Source: Streptomyces spiroverticillatus
GTDB lineage: Bacteria > Actinomycetota > Actinomycetes > Streptomycetales > Streptomycetaceae
Reading direction: 5' to 3'
Length of the DNA: 64,000 nt
Assembly: GCA_014650415.1 (NCBI GenBank)
Contig: BMUX01000003.1
Location: forward strand, 248,001 to 312,000
Below the pieces are notes generated by a model. The model did no database searches and had not been told where the DNA came from. It worked only from the letters and a program-made list of their open reading frames with translations. A program made the translations under genes and the position numbers. Numbering within the stretch: position 1 is the first letter of the stretch; every line of letters starts with the position of its first letter. Of this stretch, positions 39,536 to 47,523 are shown one piece after another.

Positions 39536-41887
39536 ATGGCACTCGGCTACACCCGACGCACCGGCATGCTGCCCGTGGAAGTGACCGGCTTCGTGGGGCG
39601 GGTCTCCGAGCTCGACCAGGTCCGGGAACTGCTGCGGCGCTCGCGTCTGGCCACGTTGATCGGACCGGGCGGCGTCGGCAAGAGCCGTCTCGCGCTGCGT
39701 ACGGCGCTGTCGCTCAAGGGCGACTACGACGACGGGGTCGTGCTGGTCGAGCTGTCGGCGCTGCACGACCCGGAGCTGCTGCCCGGCGCGGTGGCGAGCG
39801 CGCTGGGGCTGCCCGAGCAGCCGGGGCGGGTGGTCGTGGACGTGGTGGTCGAGCATCTGGAGGCGCAGCGGGTTCTGCTCGTACTCGACACCTGTGAGCA
39901 TCTGCTGGATGCGTGTGCGTTGCTGGCGGATTTGTTGCTGCGGGAGGCGCCGGGGGTGACGGTGCTGGCGACCAGTCGGCAGCCGTTGGACGTTCCGGGG
40001 GAACACACCCTTCCCGTACCGCCGTTGGAGGACGTCGACGCGGTGGAGCTGTTCGCGCAGCGAGCGGCTGCCGTGGTGCCGGGGTTCGTGGTGAGTGAGG
40101 CGAATCGGGCCGATGTGCTGGCGTTGTGCCATCGGCTCGACGGGATTCCGTTGGCCATTGAGCTGGCGACGGTGCGGTTGAGGGCGTTGCCGTTGGCGCA
40201 GCTCACCGCGCGACTGGAGCACCGGTTCCAGGTGCTCACCGGGGGGCGGCGCAGTGCGGCCCTGCCCCGGCACCAGACACTCCGTACCGCCATCGACTGG
40301 AGCCATGAACTGTGCTCGCCGCAGGAGAAGTTGCTGTGGGCCCGGTTGTCGGTCTTCGCCGGGTCGTTCGATCTGACGGCGGTGGAGGAGGTGTGTTCGG
40401 ACGACGAGGACGGGGAGGACTCGTATCAGGAGGGCAGCTCCGGCGGGCTGCTGCCCCGGGAGGAGATCCTGGAGCACCTGATAGGGCTCGTGGACAAGTC
40501 CGTGGTGCTGCGGGACGGGGACGAGGGGGCGCGGTACCGGCTCCTCGACACCATTCGTGAGTACGGGTCCGACAAGTGCAGCTCCGCCGAGCGCGAGCGG
40601 TGCAGGCGGCGGCATCGGGATCACTACCTGGGGCGGGCCTCGTACTTCTTCGAGATGCTGCTCAGTGCTGAACAGGTGCCGTTGTACTGGCAGTTGCACC
40701 GGGACATCGCCGATTTGCGCAGTGCGCTGGACTACTCGTTGTCCAGGCCGGACGGGGTGCGGCCCGCGCTGGTGATGGCGGCGCGGCTGTGGCCGTTCTG
40801 GTCGACGGCCGGGCTCTTCACCGAGGGCCGGTACTGGCTCGACAAGGGGCTCACCCAGGAGTTGGAGCCCTCGCGGGAGCGTTCCCAGGCGCTGCTGTGG
40901 GGCAGTCTGCTGGCGGTCATGCAGGGCGACGTGGGTGTCGCGCACGCGGGCTTCACGGAGACCATGGAGGTCGCCCAGGCGGCCAACTCCGAGCTGGACC
41001 GGATGCTGGCGCTCGGCTACCTCGGCGGGATCTCCCTGCTGTTCGGCGAGATCGAGAAGGGGCGCGAGGCGCTGACGGAGGCGCTCGCCGGGCTGGTACG
41101 GATCGACGACCCGCTGGGCCTGGCCCTCTACCACTACGCCAACGCCTACTGCTTCGCCCTGATAAGGCGTGCCGACGACTCCGACGCCCACGCCGACCAG
41201 GCGCTGCGGCGGATCAAGGAGGCCCCGAGCGGCGGGGTCGGCGAGTGCATGATCACCAGCCAGGTGCTCGGCATCAAGGGCATGGCCGCCTGGGTGCGCG
41301 GCGACTGGACCGAGAGCGTCCGGCTCGCCCGGGAGTCCCTGCACGCCAGCCTGGAGCTGCGGGACGTGTTCGCCGCGACGAACTCCCTGGAGCTGCTCGC
41401 CTGGGGCTCCGCCGAGACCGGCCGGCACCGGCTCGCCGCCTGGCTGCTGGGCACCTGCTCCGAGCAGTGGCGGAAGATCGGCTCACCGATGATCGGGGTG
41501 GCGATCTACCAGGACGACCACTCCCGGGTGGAGTCGGCCGTACGCAAACAGCTCGGCGAGCCGGAATTCCGGATGCTCTTCGACCAGGGCGTCCCGCTCA
41601 CCCTCGACCAGGCCGTCGAACTGGCCCTCGCCGGGGCCTCCCGCCCGGTGACCGCCACGACCCCGGCCGACCGCACCACCTCGCTGGACCACCTCACCCG
41701 GCGCGAGCGGGAGGTGGCGTCGCTGATCTCGGCGGGGCTGACCAACCGGGAGATCTCCGAGCGGCTCGTCATCTCCAAGCGGACGGCGGACGCGCACGTC
41801 GAGCACATCCTCGCCAAGCTGGGCTTCTCCTCGCGCACGCAGATCGCGGCGCTGGCGGGGGAGGCGGCGACGAAGGGCGGGCGTTAG
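39536..41887 (+). CDS. Large STAND ATPase-LuxR transcriptional regulator
   Basis: The protein has 783 residues. It opens with FVGRVSELDQVRELLRRSRL and a P-loop GPGGVGKSRLAL (about residue 41), then Walker B VLLVLDTCEHLL and the NB-ARC-like VLATSRQPLDVPGE and GIPLAIELAT. A helical TPR-like region lies at about 370-690. A LuxR-type helix-turn-helix is near the C-terminus (LTRREREVASLISAGLTNRE, ISERLVISKRTADAHVEHIL). Such proteins act as ATP-dependent switches for operon activation; the inducer is unknown. ATG 39536 follows a G-rich ribosome site. Confidence 0.92.
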   Translation: MALGYTRRTGMLPVEVTGFVGRVSELDQVRELLRRSRLATLIGPGGVGKSRLALRTALSLKGDYDDGVVLVELSALHDPELLPGAVASALGLPEQPGRVVVDVVVEHLEAQRVLLVLDTCEHLLDACALLADLLLREAPGVTVLATSRQPLDVPGEHTLPVPPLEDVDAVELFAQRAAAVVPGFVVSEANRADVLALCHRLDGIPLAIELATVRLRALPLAQLTARLEHRFQVLTGGRRSAALPRHQTLRTAIDWSHELCSPQEKLLWARLSVFAGSFDLTAVEEVCSDDEDGEDSYQEGSSGGLLPREEILEHLIGLVDKSVVLRDGDEGARYRLLDTIREYGSDKCSSAERERCRRRHRDHYLGRASYFFEMLLSAEQVPLYWQLHRDIADLRSALDYSLSRPDGVRPALVMAARLWPFWSTAGLFTEGRYWLDKGLTQELEPSRERSQALLWGSLLAVMQGDVGVAHAGFTETMEVAQAANSELDRMLALGYLGGISLLFGEIEKGREALTEALAGLVRIDDPLGLALYHYANAYCFALIRRADDSDAHADQALRRIKEAPSGGVGECMITSQVLGIKGMAAWVRGDWTESVRLARESLHASLELRDVFAATNSLELLAWGSAETGRHRLAAWLLGTCSEQWRKIGSPMIGVAIYQDDHSRVESAVRKQLGEPEFRMLFDQGVPLTLDQAVELALAGASRPVTATTPADRTTSLDHLTRREREVASLISAGLTNREISERLVISKRTADAHVEHILAKLGFSSRTQIAALAGEAATKGGR

Positions 41888-41938
41888 GGCCGTCAGGCGG
41901 AGGGCGTCAGAGCCGTCGCGCGGCGGGCGTCAGAGCCG

Positions 41939-42091
41939 TCAGGCGGTGGGTCGGCGTACGTATCGCGCCGCCGTACTGAGCACCGCGTACGCGAAGAACA
42001 GCGCGAGCAGGATCTGCGCGGCGACCGGAAGCTCGGGGCCCGGACCTGCGGCGAGGGTGGTGGTGTTCATCTGGTTCATGGGGCTGTTCAT
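41939..42091 (-). CDS. Small membrane protein (50 residues), unassigned
   Basis: The frame begins MNSPMNQMNTTTLAAGPGPE and has one hydrophobic helix (AAQILLALFFAYAVLSTAARY) followed by a basic tail. A GGGGC stretch lies 8 bp upstream. Coding signals are modest and the function is unknown. Confidence 0.5.
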   Translation of the reverse strand: MNSPMNQMNTTTLAAGPGPELPVAAQILLALFFAYAVLSTAARYVRRPTA

Positions 42092-42355
42092 GGGCCCCGT
42101 GTGCCCCCGTACCGCGTCCCGGAACACGTATCCGCCCCTGCTCCGCCCGTACGAGCGACGCCGCCCCGCGCCCGTTCGACCCCCTGACCGAGCCCGTTCG
42201 AGGGCCCCTGGGGCAAATTCCGTCCGCGCCCAAATTCGCATGACTGAAAACGCGATGATGGGGAAAGCGCGTCAGCAGAGCACCGGGCATCACGGGGGAC
42301 GTCAGGTGTACGACATGGACGGGTGGTACGGATGCTTATGACGCGGGAAGCGGCA

Positions 42356-42778
42356 ATGACGGTGACCATCCCCTTCAGTGCCAGCGCGACCTACGACGGA
42401 GCGCCCGGCACGATCGGGGAGGCCCGCGACTTCGCCGAGGACTTCCTCGTACGGGCCGAGGCGCTGCACGGCGTCCCGGTCACGCCGAGGACTGCGGGCA
42501 CGGTCAAGCTGGTGGTCAGCGAGCTGGTGACGAACGCGGCGAAGTACGCGCCCGGCCCCTGCCTGCTCGACCTCTCCATCGAGCGGGACCGCACCGGCAG
42601 CCCCGACCTCCAGATCACCGTCTGGGACACGGACGACAGCCTGCCGCAGCCCGGTGCGCCCGACCCCGAGCGGATCGGGGGGCACGGGCTGGAGCTGGTG
42701 CTGGCGCTGGTGACGCGGTACGACATCCAGCGGATGGCCGGGGGGAAGCGGGTGCGGGTGCATTTGGCGCTCGCCTGA
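42356..42778 (+). CDS. HATPase_c anti-sigma-factor-like protein (RsbW type)
   Basis: The protein has about 140 residues. The GHKL-type ATPase motifs are LVVSELVTNAAKYAPGPC (N box), VWDTDD (G1) and GGHGLELVLALVTRYD (G2). Streptomyces has dozens of these small kinases, which pair with STAS antagonists and sigma factors. GGGAAG stands 6 bp before ATG 42356; ATGs at 42332 and 42338 are alternatives with weaker sites. The STAS protein in the island could be a partner, but this is only a possibility. Confidence 0.88.
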   Translation: MTVTIPFSASATYDGAPGTIGEARDFAEDFLVRAEALHGVPVTPRTAGTVKLVVSELVTNAAKYAPGPCLLDLSIERDRTGSPDLQITVWDTDDSLPQPGAPDPERIGGHGLELVLALVTRYDIQRMAGGKRVRVHLALA

Positions 42779-42892
42779 GGCCGTGGAGCCCTGAGCCCCG
42801 CCCCGAGCCCCTTCGCGAGCCCCTTCGCGGGCGCGCATTTCAGCAGCGTAAAACCGCATAAAGCCGCACAACTCCGGCGGGAGTAAGGTAAT

Positions 42893-42917
42893 GGAAACTT
42901 AAAGTTGATCAGTTTCC
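42893..42917. promoter_or_regulatory. Nested inverted repeats before the antiporter operon
   Basis: GGAAACT (42893-42899) and AGTTTCC (42911-42917) form an inverted repeat. Within it, AACTTAAAGTT (42896-42906) is a perfect palindrome around one base. The stretch is AT-rich, unusual here, and lies 19 bp before the start of the regulatory-subunit gene, so it is a likely promoter/operator. Confidence 0.5.
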
Positions 42918-42935
42918 GCTCCCCTGGAGGACCCC

Positions 42936-43424
42936 ATGGGAACCCGCCGCTCCACCCTCCCCGGCATCGGCACCCAGTACGACTTCACCACCGAGGAGGG
43001 CCGGCACATCTCCGTGGTCGTCCACCACGACGGCCGCCGCTTCCTCGGTTTCTACGACCGTGACGACCCGGACGCCTGCCAGCAGGCGATCCCGCTCTCC
43101 CAGGACGAGGCCACCGCGCTCGCCCACCTGCTGGACGCCGCCCCCATCGACGCCGTGCGCACCGACGGGATCGACCTGGTCACCGAGCACATCCCGGTCA
43201 CCGCCAAGTCCCCGTACGGCGGCAAGCTCCTCGGCGACACCAAGGCCCGCTCCCGTACCGGCGCCTCGATCGTCGCGGTGCTGCGCCGGGCCAGCGCCCA
43301 CCCCTCCCCCGAGCCGGACTTCCGGCTGGCCATCGGCGACACCCTCGTCGCCGTCGGCACGCGCGAGGGCGTGGACGCGCTGGCGGAGATCATCGCGGGC
43401 GCCCCGACCGGCGACGACGACTGA
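42936..43424 (+). CDS. Cation:proton antiporter regulatory subunit (TrkA-C, KhtT-like)
   Basis: The protein has 162 residues. It starts with the family N-terminus TLPGIGTQYDFTTEEGRHIS and ends in a TrkA-C (RCK_C) domain (GASIVAVLRRASAHPSPEPD, RLAIGDTLVAVGTREGVDAL). The TrkA-C domain binds a small ligand and gates the partner antiporter. GGAGGA lies 6 bp before the ATG. The partner gene starts 19 bp after its stop. Confidence 0.92.
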   Translation: MGTRRSTLPGIGTQYDFTTEEGRHISVVVHHDGRRFLGFYDRDDPDACQQAIPLSQDEATALAHLLDAAPIDAVRTDGIDLVTEHIPVTAKSPYGGKLLGDTKARSRTGASIVAVLRRASAHPSPEPDFRLAIGDTLVAVGTREGVDALAEIIAGAPTGDDD

Positions 43425-43443
43425 GGCGGACGGGAACCCCACG

Positions 43444-44676
43444 ATGCACAACACCACCGCCCTCCTCATCGAACTCGGCGCGGTCATCCTCGCCCTCGGC
43501 ATCATCGGCCGCCTCGCCGGACGCATCGGCCTCTCCCCCATCCCCCTCTACCTCATAGCCGGGCTCGCCTTCGGCCACGGCGGGCTCATACCCCTCGACG
43601 CGAGCGAGGACTTCACCGCCGTCGGCGCCGAGATCGGCGTGATTCTGCTCCTCCTGCTCCTCGGCCTCGAATACAGCGCGAGTGAGCTGGTCAGCAGCCT
43701 CAAGACGCAATACCCGTCCGGGATCGTCGACTTCCTCCTGAACGCCGTCCCCGGCGCGGTCGCCGCCCTGATCCTCGGCTGGGGCCCGGTCGGCGCGGTC
43801 GCGCTCGCGGGCGTCACCTGGATCTCCTCGTCGGGCGTCATCGCCAAGGTCATGACCGACCTGGGCCGGCTCGGCAACCGCGAGACCCCCGTCGTCCTCG
43901 GCGTCCTGGTCATGGAAGACCTCGCGATGGCGGTCTACCTGCCCCTCCTCACCGCGATGCTGGCGGGCGTGGGCCTGGCGGGCGGCTCGGTCACGCTGCT
44001 CATCTCGCTCGGTACGGTCGGACTCGTCCTGTACGCGGCCCTGCGCCACGGGCGGCTGATCAGCCGGGCGGTGTCCTCCGACAACCCCGAGATGCTGCTC
44101 CTCGTCGTCCTCGGCCTGACCGTGCTGGTCGCGGGCGTCGCCCAGCAGCTCCAGGTGTCGGCGGCGGTCGGCGCCTTCCTGGTCGGCATCGCACTGTCGG
44201 GCGAGGTCGCGGAGGGCGCACACAAACTCCTCGCCCCGCTCCGCGACCTCTTCGCCGCCGTCTTCTTCGTCTTCTTCGGACTGTCGACGGACCCGGCGGA
44301 CATCCCGCCGGTGCTGATCCCGGCCCTGATCCTGGCGGTCGTCACGACCCTGACGAAGATCGGTACGGGCTGGTACGCGGCCCGGCGCGCCGGAATCGGC
44401 CCGCGCGGTCGGCTGCGGGCGGGCGGAACGCTGGTCGCGCGCGGCGAGTTCTCGATCGTCATCGCGGGGCTGGCCGTTGCCACCGAACCCCGCATCGGGC
44501 CGATCGCGACGGCGTACGTCCTGATCCTGGTCATCATCGGCCCGCTGGCGGCGCGCTGGACGGAGCCGCTGGTGACGCGGATGCAGGGCCGCCGGAAGAA
44601 GCCCGCCGCCGGGCCTCCGACACTGGAGGACATGATCGCGGCGGAGACTCCCCAGGGGGAACCGAGCAGGTCCTAG
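43444..44676 (+). CDS. Cation:proton antiporter, CPA2 family (KhtU-like)
   Basis: The protein has 410 residues and about 12 helices. CPA2 marks are LSPIPLYLIAGLAFGHGGLI, EIGVILLLLLLGLEYSASEL, the ion-site region VLVMEDLAMAVYLPLL, AAVGAFLVGIALSGEVAEGA, and FFVFFGLSTDPADIPPVL. It probably exports K+ (or Na+) in exchange for H+, gated by the adjacent TrkA-C subunit. It is the second cation/proton antiporter within 13 kb, after Mrp. Confidence 0.93.
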   Translation: MHNTTALLIELGAVILALGIIGRLAGRIGLSPIPLYLIAGLAFGHGGLIPLDASEDFTAVGAEIGVILLLLLLGLEYSASELVSSLKTQYPSGIVDFLLNAVPGAVAALILGWGPVGAVALAGVTWISSSGVIAKVMTDLGRLGNRETPVVLGVLVMEDLAMAVYLPLLTAMLAGVGLAGGSVTLLISLGTVGLVLYAALRHGRLISRAVSSDNPEMLLLVVLGLTVLVAGVAQQLQVSAAVGAFLVGIALSGEVAEGAHKLLAPLRDLFAAVFFVFFGLSTDPADIPPVLIPALILAVVTTLTKIGTGWYAARRAGIGPRGRLRAGGTLVARGEFSIVIAGLAVATEPRIGPIATAYVLILVIIGPLAARWTEPLVTRMQGRRKKPAAGPPTLEDMIAAETPQGEPSRS

Positions 44677-44696
44677 GTTTCTTGGGCGTGCATGCC

Positions 44697-44741
44697 GGGA
44701 GGCCGGACCCGCCGCTTCGTGCGGTACGGGTCCGGCCTCCC
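44697..44741. terminator. Strong terminator between antiporter gene and acetyltransferase gene
   Basis: A perfect 15-bp stem GGGAGGCCGGACCCG/CGGGTCCGGCCTCCC with a 15-nt loop lies between convergent genes. Confidence 0.85.
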
Positions 44742-44751
44742 TCTCGTGGTG

Positions 44752-45417
44752 TCAGCGGGGTGCGACGGCCGCCAGCTCGTCCACCGTGCCCGCCATGATC
44801 ACGCGGACGTGCTCGGTGATCAGCTCGACCGGCCAGTCCCACCAGGCGATCTCCACGAGCCGCTTGATGTCCTCGTCGCTGAAGCGCTTGCGGATCAGCT
44901 TGGACGGGTTGCCGCCGACGATGCCGTAGTCGGGTACGTCGGAGGTCACGACGGAACCGGCGGCGACGATCGCGCCGTGCCCGATCCGTACGCCGGGCAT
45001 GACGGTCACGCCGTACCCCAGCCAGACGTCGTTGCCGAGGACGGTGTCGCCCCGGGAGGGGAGGTCCATGAGGAGGTCCACGTTCGGGCCCCAGGCGCCG
45101 CCCATGGTGGAGAAGGGGAAGGTGGAGGGGCCGTCCATGCGGTGGTTGGCGCCGCCCATGATGAAGCGGACGCCGGTGGCGAGGGCGCAGAACTTTCCGA
45201 TGCGGAGGCGGTCGGGGCCGTAGTGGTAGAGAACGTTCTTCGTCTCGAAGGCGGTGGGGTCGTCCGGGTCGTCGTAGTAGCTGTACTCGCCGGCCTCGAT
45301 CAGCTCGGACTTCACGAGGGGCTTGAGGAGGACGACGCGGGGGTGGCCGGGCATGGGGTGGAGGGTGGTGGGGTCGGTGATGGTCAACTCTGCGCCGGTC
45401 TTGGTCTCTTCGGTCAT
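44752..45417 (-). CDS. CatB-type xenobiotic acetyltransferase (hexapeptide repeat)
   Basis: The protein has 221 residues from MTEETKTGAELT (ATG 45417; GGGGG upstream). It has the family entry EAGEYSYYDDPDDPTAFETK, LYHYGPDRLRIGKFCALATG, the catalytic-His region GGANHRMDG, STMGGAWG, and left-handed beta-helix repeats (GNDVWLGYGVTVMPGVRIGH, GAIVAAGSVVTSDVPDYGIV). Relatives acetylate chloramphenicol or streptogramins, but many chromosomal members have unknown substrates. No resistance phenotype can be claimed from the sequence. Confidence 0.92.
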   Translation of the reverse strand: MTEETKTGAELTITDPTTLHPMPGHPRVVLLKPLVKSELIEAGEYSYYDDPDDPTAFETKNVLYHYGPDRLRIGKFCALATGVRFIMGGANHRMDGPSTFPFSTMGGAWGPNVDLLMDLPSRGDTVLGNDVWLGYGVTVMPGVRIGHGAIVAAGSVVTSDVPDYGIVGGNPSKLIRKRFSDEDIKRLVEIAWWDWPVELITEHVRVIMAGTVDELAAVAPR

Positions 45418-45493
45418 GGGGTCCCCCCTGCTCGTCAACAATTGATCACCCAGAACCTCTCATGTCCCTTTCCTCTCGGACCACTTGATTCCT

Positions 45494-45641
45494 CTCGGCT
45501 CGCGGTGCCGGGTGCGCTCGGCCCCGGCCCGCCGGGCCAAAGGGTCCCCAGCCCCGCCCCTTCGCCTAAAGCGCTCGGCCGCGCGGCTGGGTGGGCGGTT
45601 GCTCGCGCAGTTCCCCGCGCCCCTGAAGGGGCGCGCCGAAG
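45494..45641. repeat. Dispersed Streptomyces repeat, copy 2, reaching into the GNAT gene
   Basis: It aligns with copy 1 (38041-38210) over about 145 bp, including GCCCCAGCCCCGCCCCTTC, CGCGCGGCTGGGTGGG and the core at 45603-45623. The last part is read in the minus strand as the C-terminus of the GNAT protein (PLQGRGELREQPPTQPRGRA). Confidence 0.85.
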
Positions 45642-46114
45642 CAGTGGACCGGTACGTGGATGCCGCCGCCCCAGTCCTGCTTGCCCGAGCCCAGCCGCTC
45701 CCAGCCCGCGTGGGCGTAGAAGGCCACCGAGGCCGTGTCGGCGGACACCACGTCCAGGACGGCCCGGCGGCCCAGGGTCCGGGCGTGCTCCGCCGTCTCC
45801 GCGAGGAGGGCTCGACCGGCACCCAGCCCCCTCGCCCGGGGAGACACGAAGAGGCGGGCCACGACGGCGACTTGGCCGGGGGAAGGGGTGAGGGTCGGGG
45901 CCGCGTCGCCGTCCCCGGGCGGACCCAGCGCCACGTGGCCGATGAGGCCCAAGGCGGGCGTCTCCGCCACCCAGGCCCCGTAGCCGGAGCCCGACGCCAC
46001 CCAACTCGCCGGGTCCGCAGGCCAGTTGCGCGGGTAGCCGCTGGCCGTGTGGACCTCGCGGAGGATGTCCACGCACGCCCCGACATCCCCCGCACCCCGT
46101 TCTCGTATCTTCAC
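45566..46114 (-). CDS. GNAT-family N-acetyltransferase with repeat-encoded C-terminus
   Basis: The protein has 182 residues. The GNAT core is present: VAVVARLFVSPRARGLGAGR with the acetyl-CoA loop, ALLAETAEHARTLGRRAVLD, and VAFYAHAGWERLG. The last 20 or so residues, after HCFGA, are encoded by the dispersed repeat, which also supplies the stop codon. The start is GTG 46114, overlapping the TGA of the M23 peptidase gene (GTGA); an ATG at 46141 is less likely. Confidence 0.88.
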   Translation of the reverse strand: MKIRERGAGDVGACVDILREVHTASGYPRNWPADPASWVASGSGYGAWVAETPALGLIGHVALGPPGDGDAAPTLTPSPGQVAVVARLFVSPRARGLGAGRALLAETAEHARTLGRRAVLDVVSADTASVAFYAHAGWERLGSGKQDWGGGIHVPVHCFGAPLQGRGELREQPPTQPRGRAL

Positions 46115-47232
46115 AGCGTCACCCCGTGCTCCCTCAGCCACGGCATCGGGTCGATTCCCGAGCCCAGTTGCGGCGTCACCCGCACCTCGAAGTGGAGGTG
46201 CGGGCCGGAGACGTTACCCGTGCGGCCGCTGAGGCCGATCGTCTGCCCCGGGACGACCCTGTCTCCCGTGCGCACGCCGAAGACGGACAGGTGGGCGTAC
46301 TGGGTGAAGTAGCCGTTGGCGTGACGCAGGATGACCTGGTTGCCGAAGCCGTCGCCGCAGCCGACGAACTCGACCGTCCCCTCGCCCACGGCCCGTACCG
46401 CCGCCCCGTCGAAGACCGCGAAGTCCTGGCCCGTGTGCCGGTGCTTCCACCGACCCCCCGCCTCCGCGAAGCCGGAGGAGAGGGGAGCCGGGTCGACCGG
46501 CTTCACCCACAGGGCACCGGCGGTGGGCGGCGGGCCCAGCGGGGCCACCTCCGCCGCGCCGCCGCACGCGGGGCCAGGGGCTCCCCCGGTGGCCACCCAC
46601 CCCTTGCCCTCCTTGGCCGCCTTCGCCGCCGCTGCGGCGGCCAGCGCGGCCCGCCGGGCCTCCTCCGCCGCCCGCAGCCGCTCCTGCGCCTCCTTGAGCT
46701 TGCGCTCGATCTCCTCGCGGGCGGCGGACTGCCGGGCGAGTTCCGTCTTCAGCCGGGTCAGGGCGGCCGTCGACGCCGCCCGGTCGCGGGCGAGCCGCGC
46801 CTGGGAGTCCCGTACGCGCGTCATGAGCGTGTCCGTGGCGTGCCCGCCGCGCCGGGCGAGGGACAGCCGCTCCATCATCAGCTCGGGGGACGGCGCCGTC
46901 AGGAAGCGCACCGCCACGACGACCCCGCCGCCCCCGCCCCGGTACTGACTGCGCGCCAACTCACCCATCGCAGAACGGAGTTGATTCAGCCGCGCCCGCT
47001 CCACACCCTCGGCGGCCTGGAGCCGAACCACTTCCCCCCGACCCCGCTCCACGGCCTTGCGCGCCGCCTCGTGCGCCTTCACGGCGACCGACGCCTCCCG
47101 GTACAGCCGCTCCACCTCCGCCGTCTCGGGCAGGGGCTCAAGCCCTCGGGCTCCCGTGCCCGCCCCCACCACCAGACAGCCCGCAACCGCCACCGTCACC
47201 GCACACCTTCGTGTGAATTCGTGTCGTCGCAT
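46111..47232 (-). CDS. Secreted M23-family (lysostaphin/NlpD-type) cell-wall peptidase
   Basis: The protein has 373 residues. The N-terminus MRRHEFTRRCAVTVAVAGCL is a signal peptide. A long coiled coil follows (about residues 35-190, EVERLYREASVAVKAHEAAR and RLKTELARQSAAREEIERKL). The M23 domain is C-terminal with zinc ligands HTGQDF (about 265), AHLSVF and HLHFEVRV (about 344). It cleaves peptidoglycan cross-bridges or activates amidases. ATG 47232 is preferred over 47256, as the signal peptide begins there. Confidence 0.92.
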   Translation of the reverse strand: MRRHEFTRRCAVTVAVAGCLVVGAGTGARGLEPLPETAEVERLYREASVAVKAHEAARKAVERGRGEVVRLQAAEGVERARLNQLRSAMGELARSQYRGGGGGVVVAVRFLTAPSPELMMERLSLARRGGHATDTLMTRVRDSQARLARDRAASTAALTRLKTELARQSAAREEIERKLKEAQERLRAAEEARRAALAAAAAAKAAKEGKGWVATGGAPGPACGGAAEVAPLGPPPTAGALWVKPVDPAPLSSGFAEAGGRWKHRHTGQDFAVFDGAAVRAVGEGTVEFVGCGDGFGNQVILRHANGYFTQYAHLSVFGVRTGDRVVPGQTIGLSGRTGNVSGPHLHFEVRVTPQLGSGIDPMPWLREHGVTL

Positions 47233-47330
47233 TGACCGACTGTGACAACCCGACACCCGATCAGCCCCGCACCGCCCCCGGGGGCGCGCGACAGGGTCAC
47301 TCGGGTGCAGCAGTGAAAGTGGGCGCGGGC

Positions 47331-47459
47331 TCAGCCGTAGTGGTACCGCGCCTGGAGGACGACGACCTCGTTGTCCCCGGGCAGCGGGAGGCAGACCAGC
47401 CGGTGTTCGTCGGTGATGCGGCGCGACCGGGCCTCGGCGAGGGCGTGCTTGAGGGGCAT
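47331..47459 (-). pseudogene. yoeB: Truncated yoeB/txe-type toxin gene
   Basis: The minus-strand frame reads MPLKHALAEARSRRITDEHR then LVCLPLPGDNEVVVLQARYH and YG. That is the C-terminal half of the YoeB/Txe mRNA interferase family (PLKHxLxGxWSRRIxxEHRLVY...QARYHY). About 43 residues remain; the N-terminal half and the YefM antitoxin gene are absent. Two substitutions, W to A and Y to C, lie at usually conserved positions. Confidence 0.75.
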
Positions 47460-47523
47460 GAGTGGTACCAGAAACGGTACCGCTGGACTCGCGCGTGCGC
47501 CGGGCGTCCGGGAGGCGGGCCGG

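Noticed and set aside
41906-42300. Longer protein-coding frame on the minus strand (up to 128 codons)
   Set aside because: Its upstream part is Arg/Gly-rich and lacks ribosome sites. Only the 50-residue membrane protein at its end (41939-42091) is plausible.
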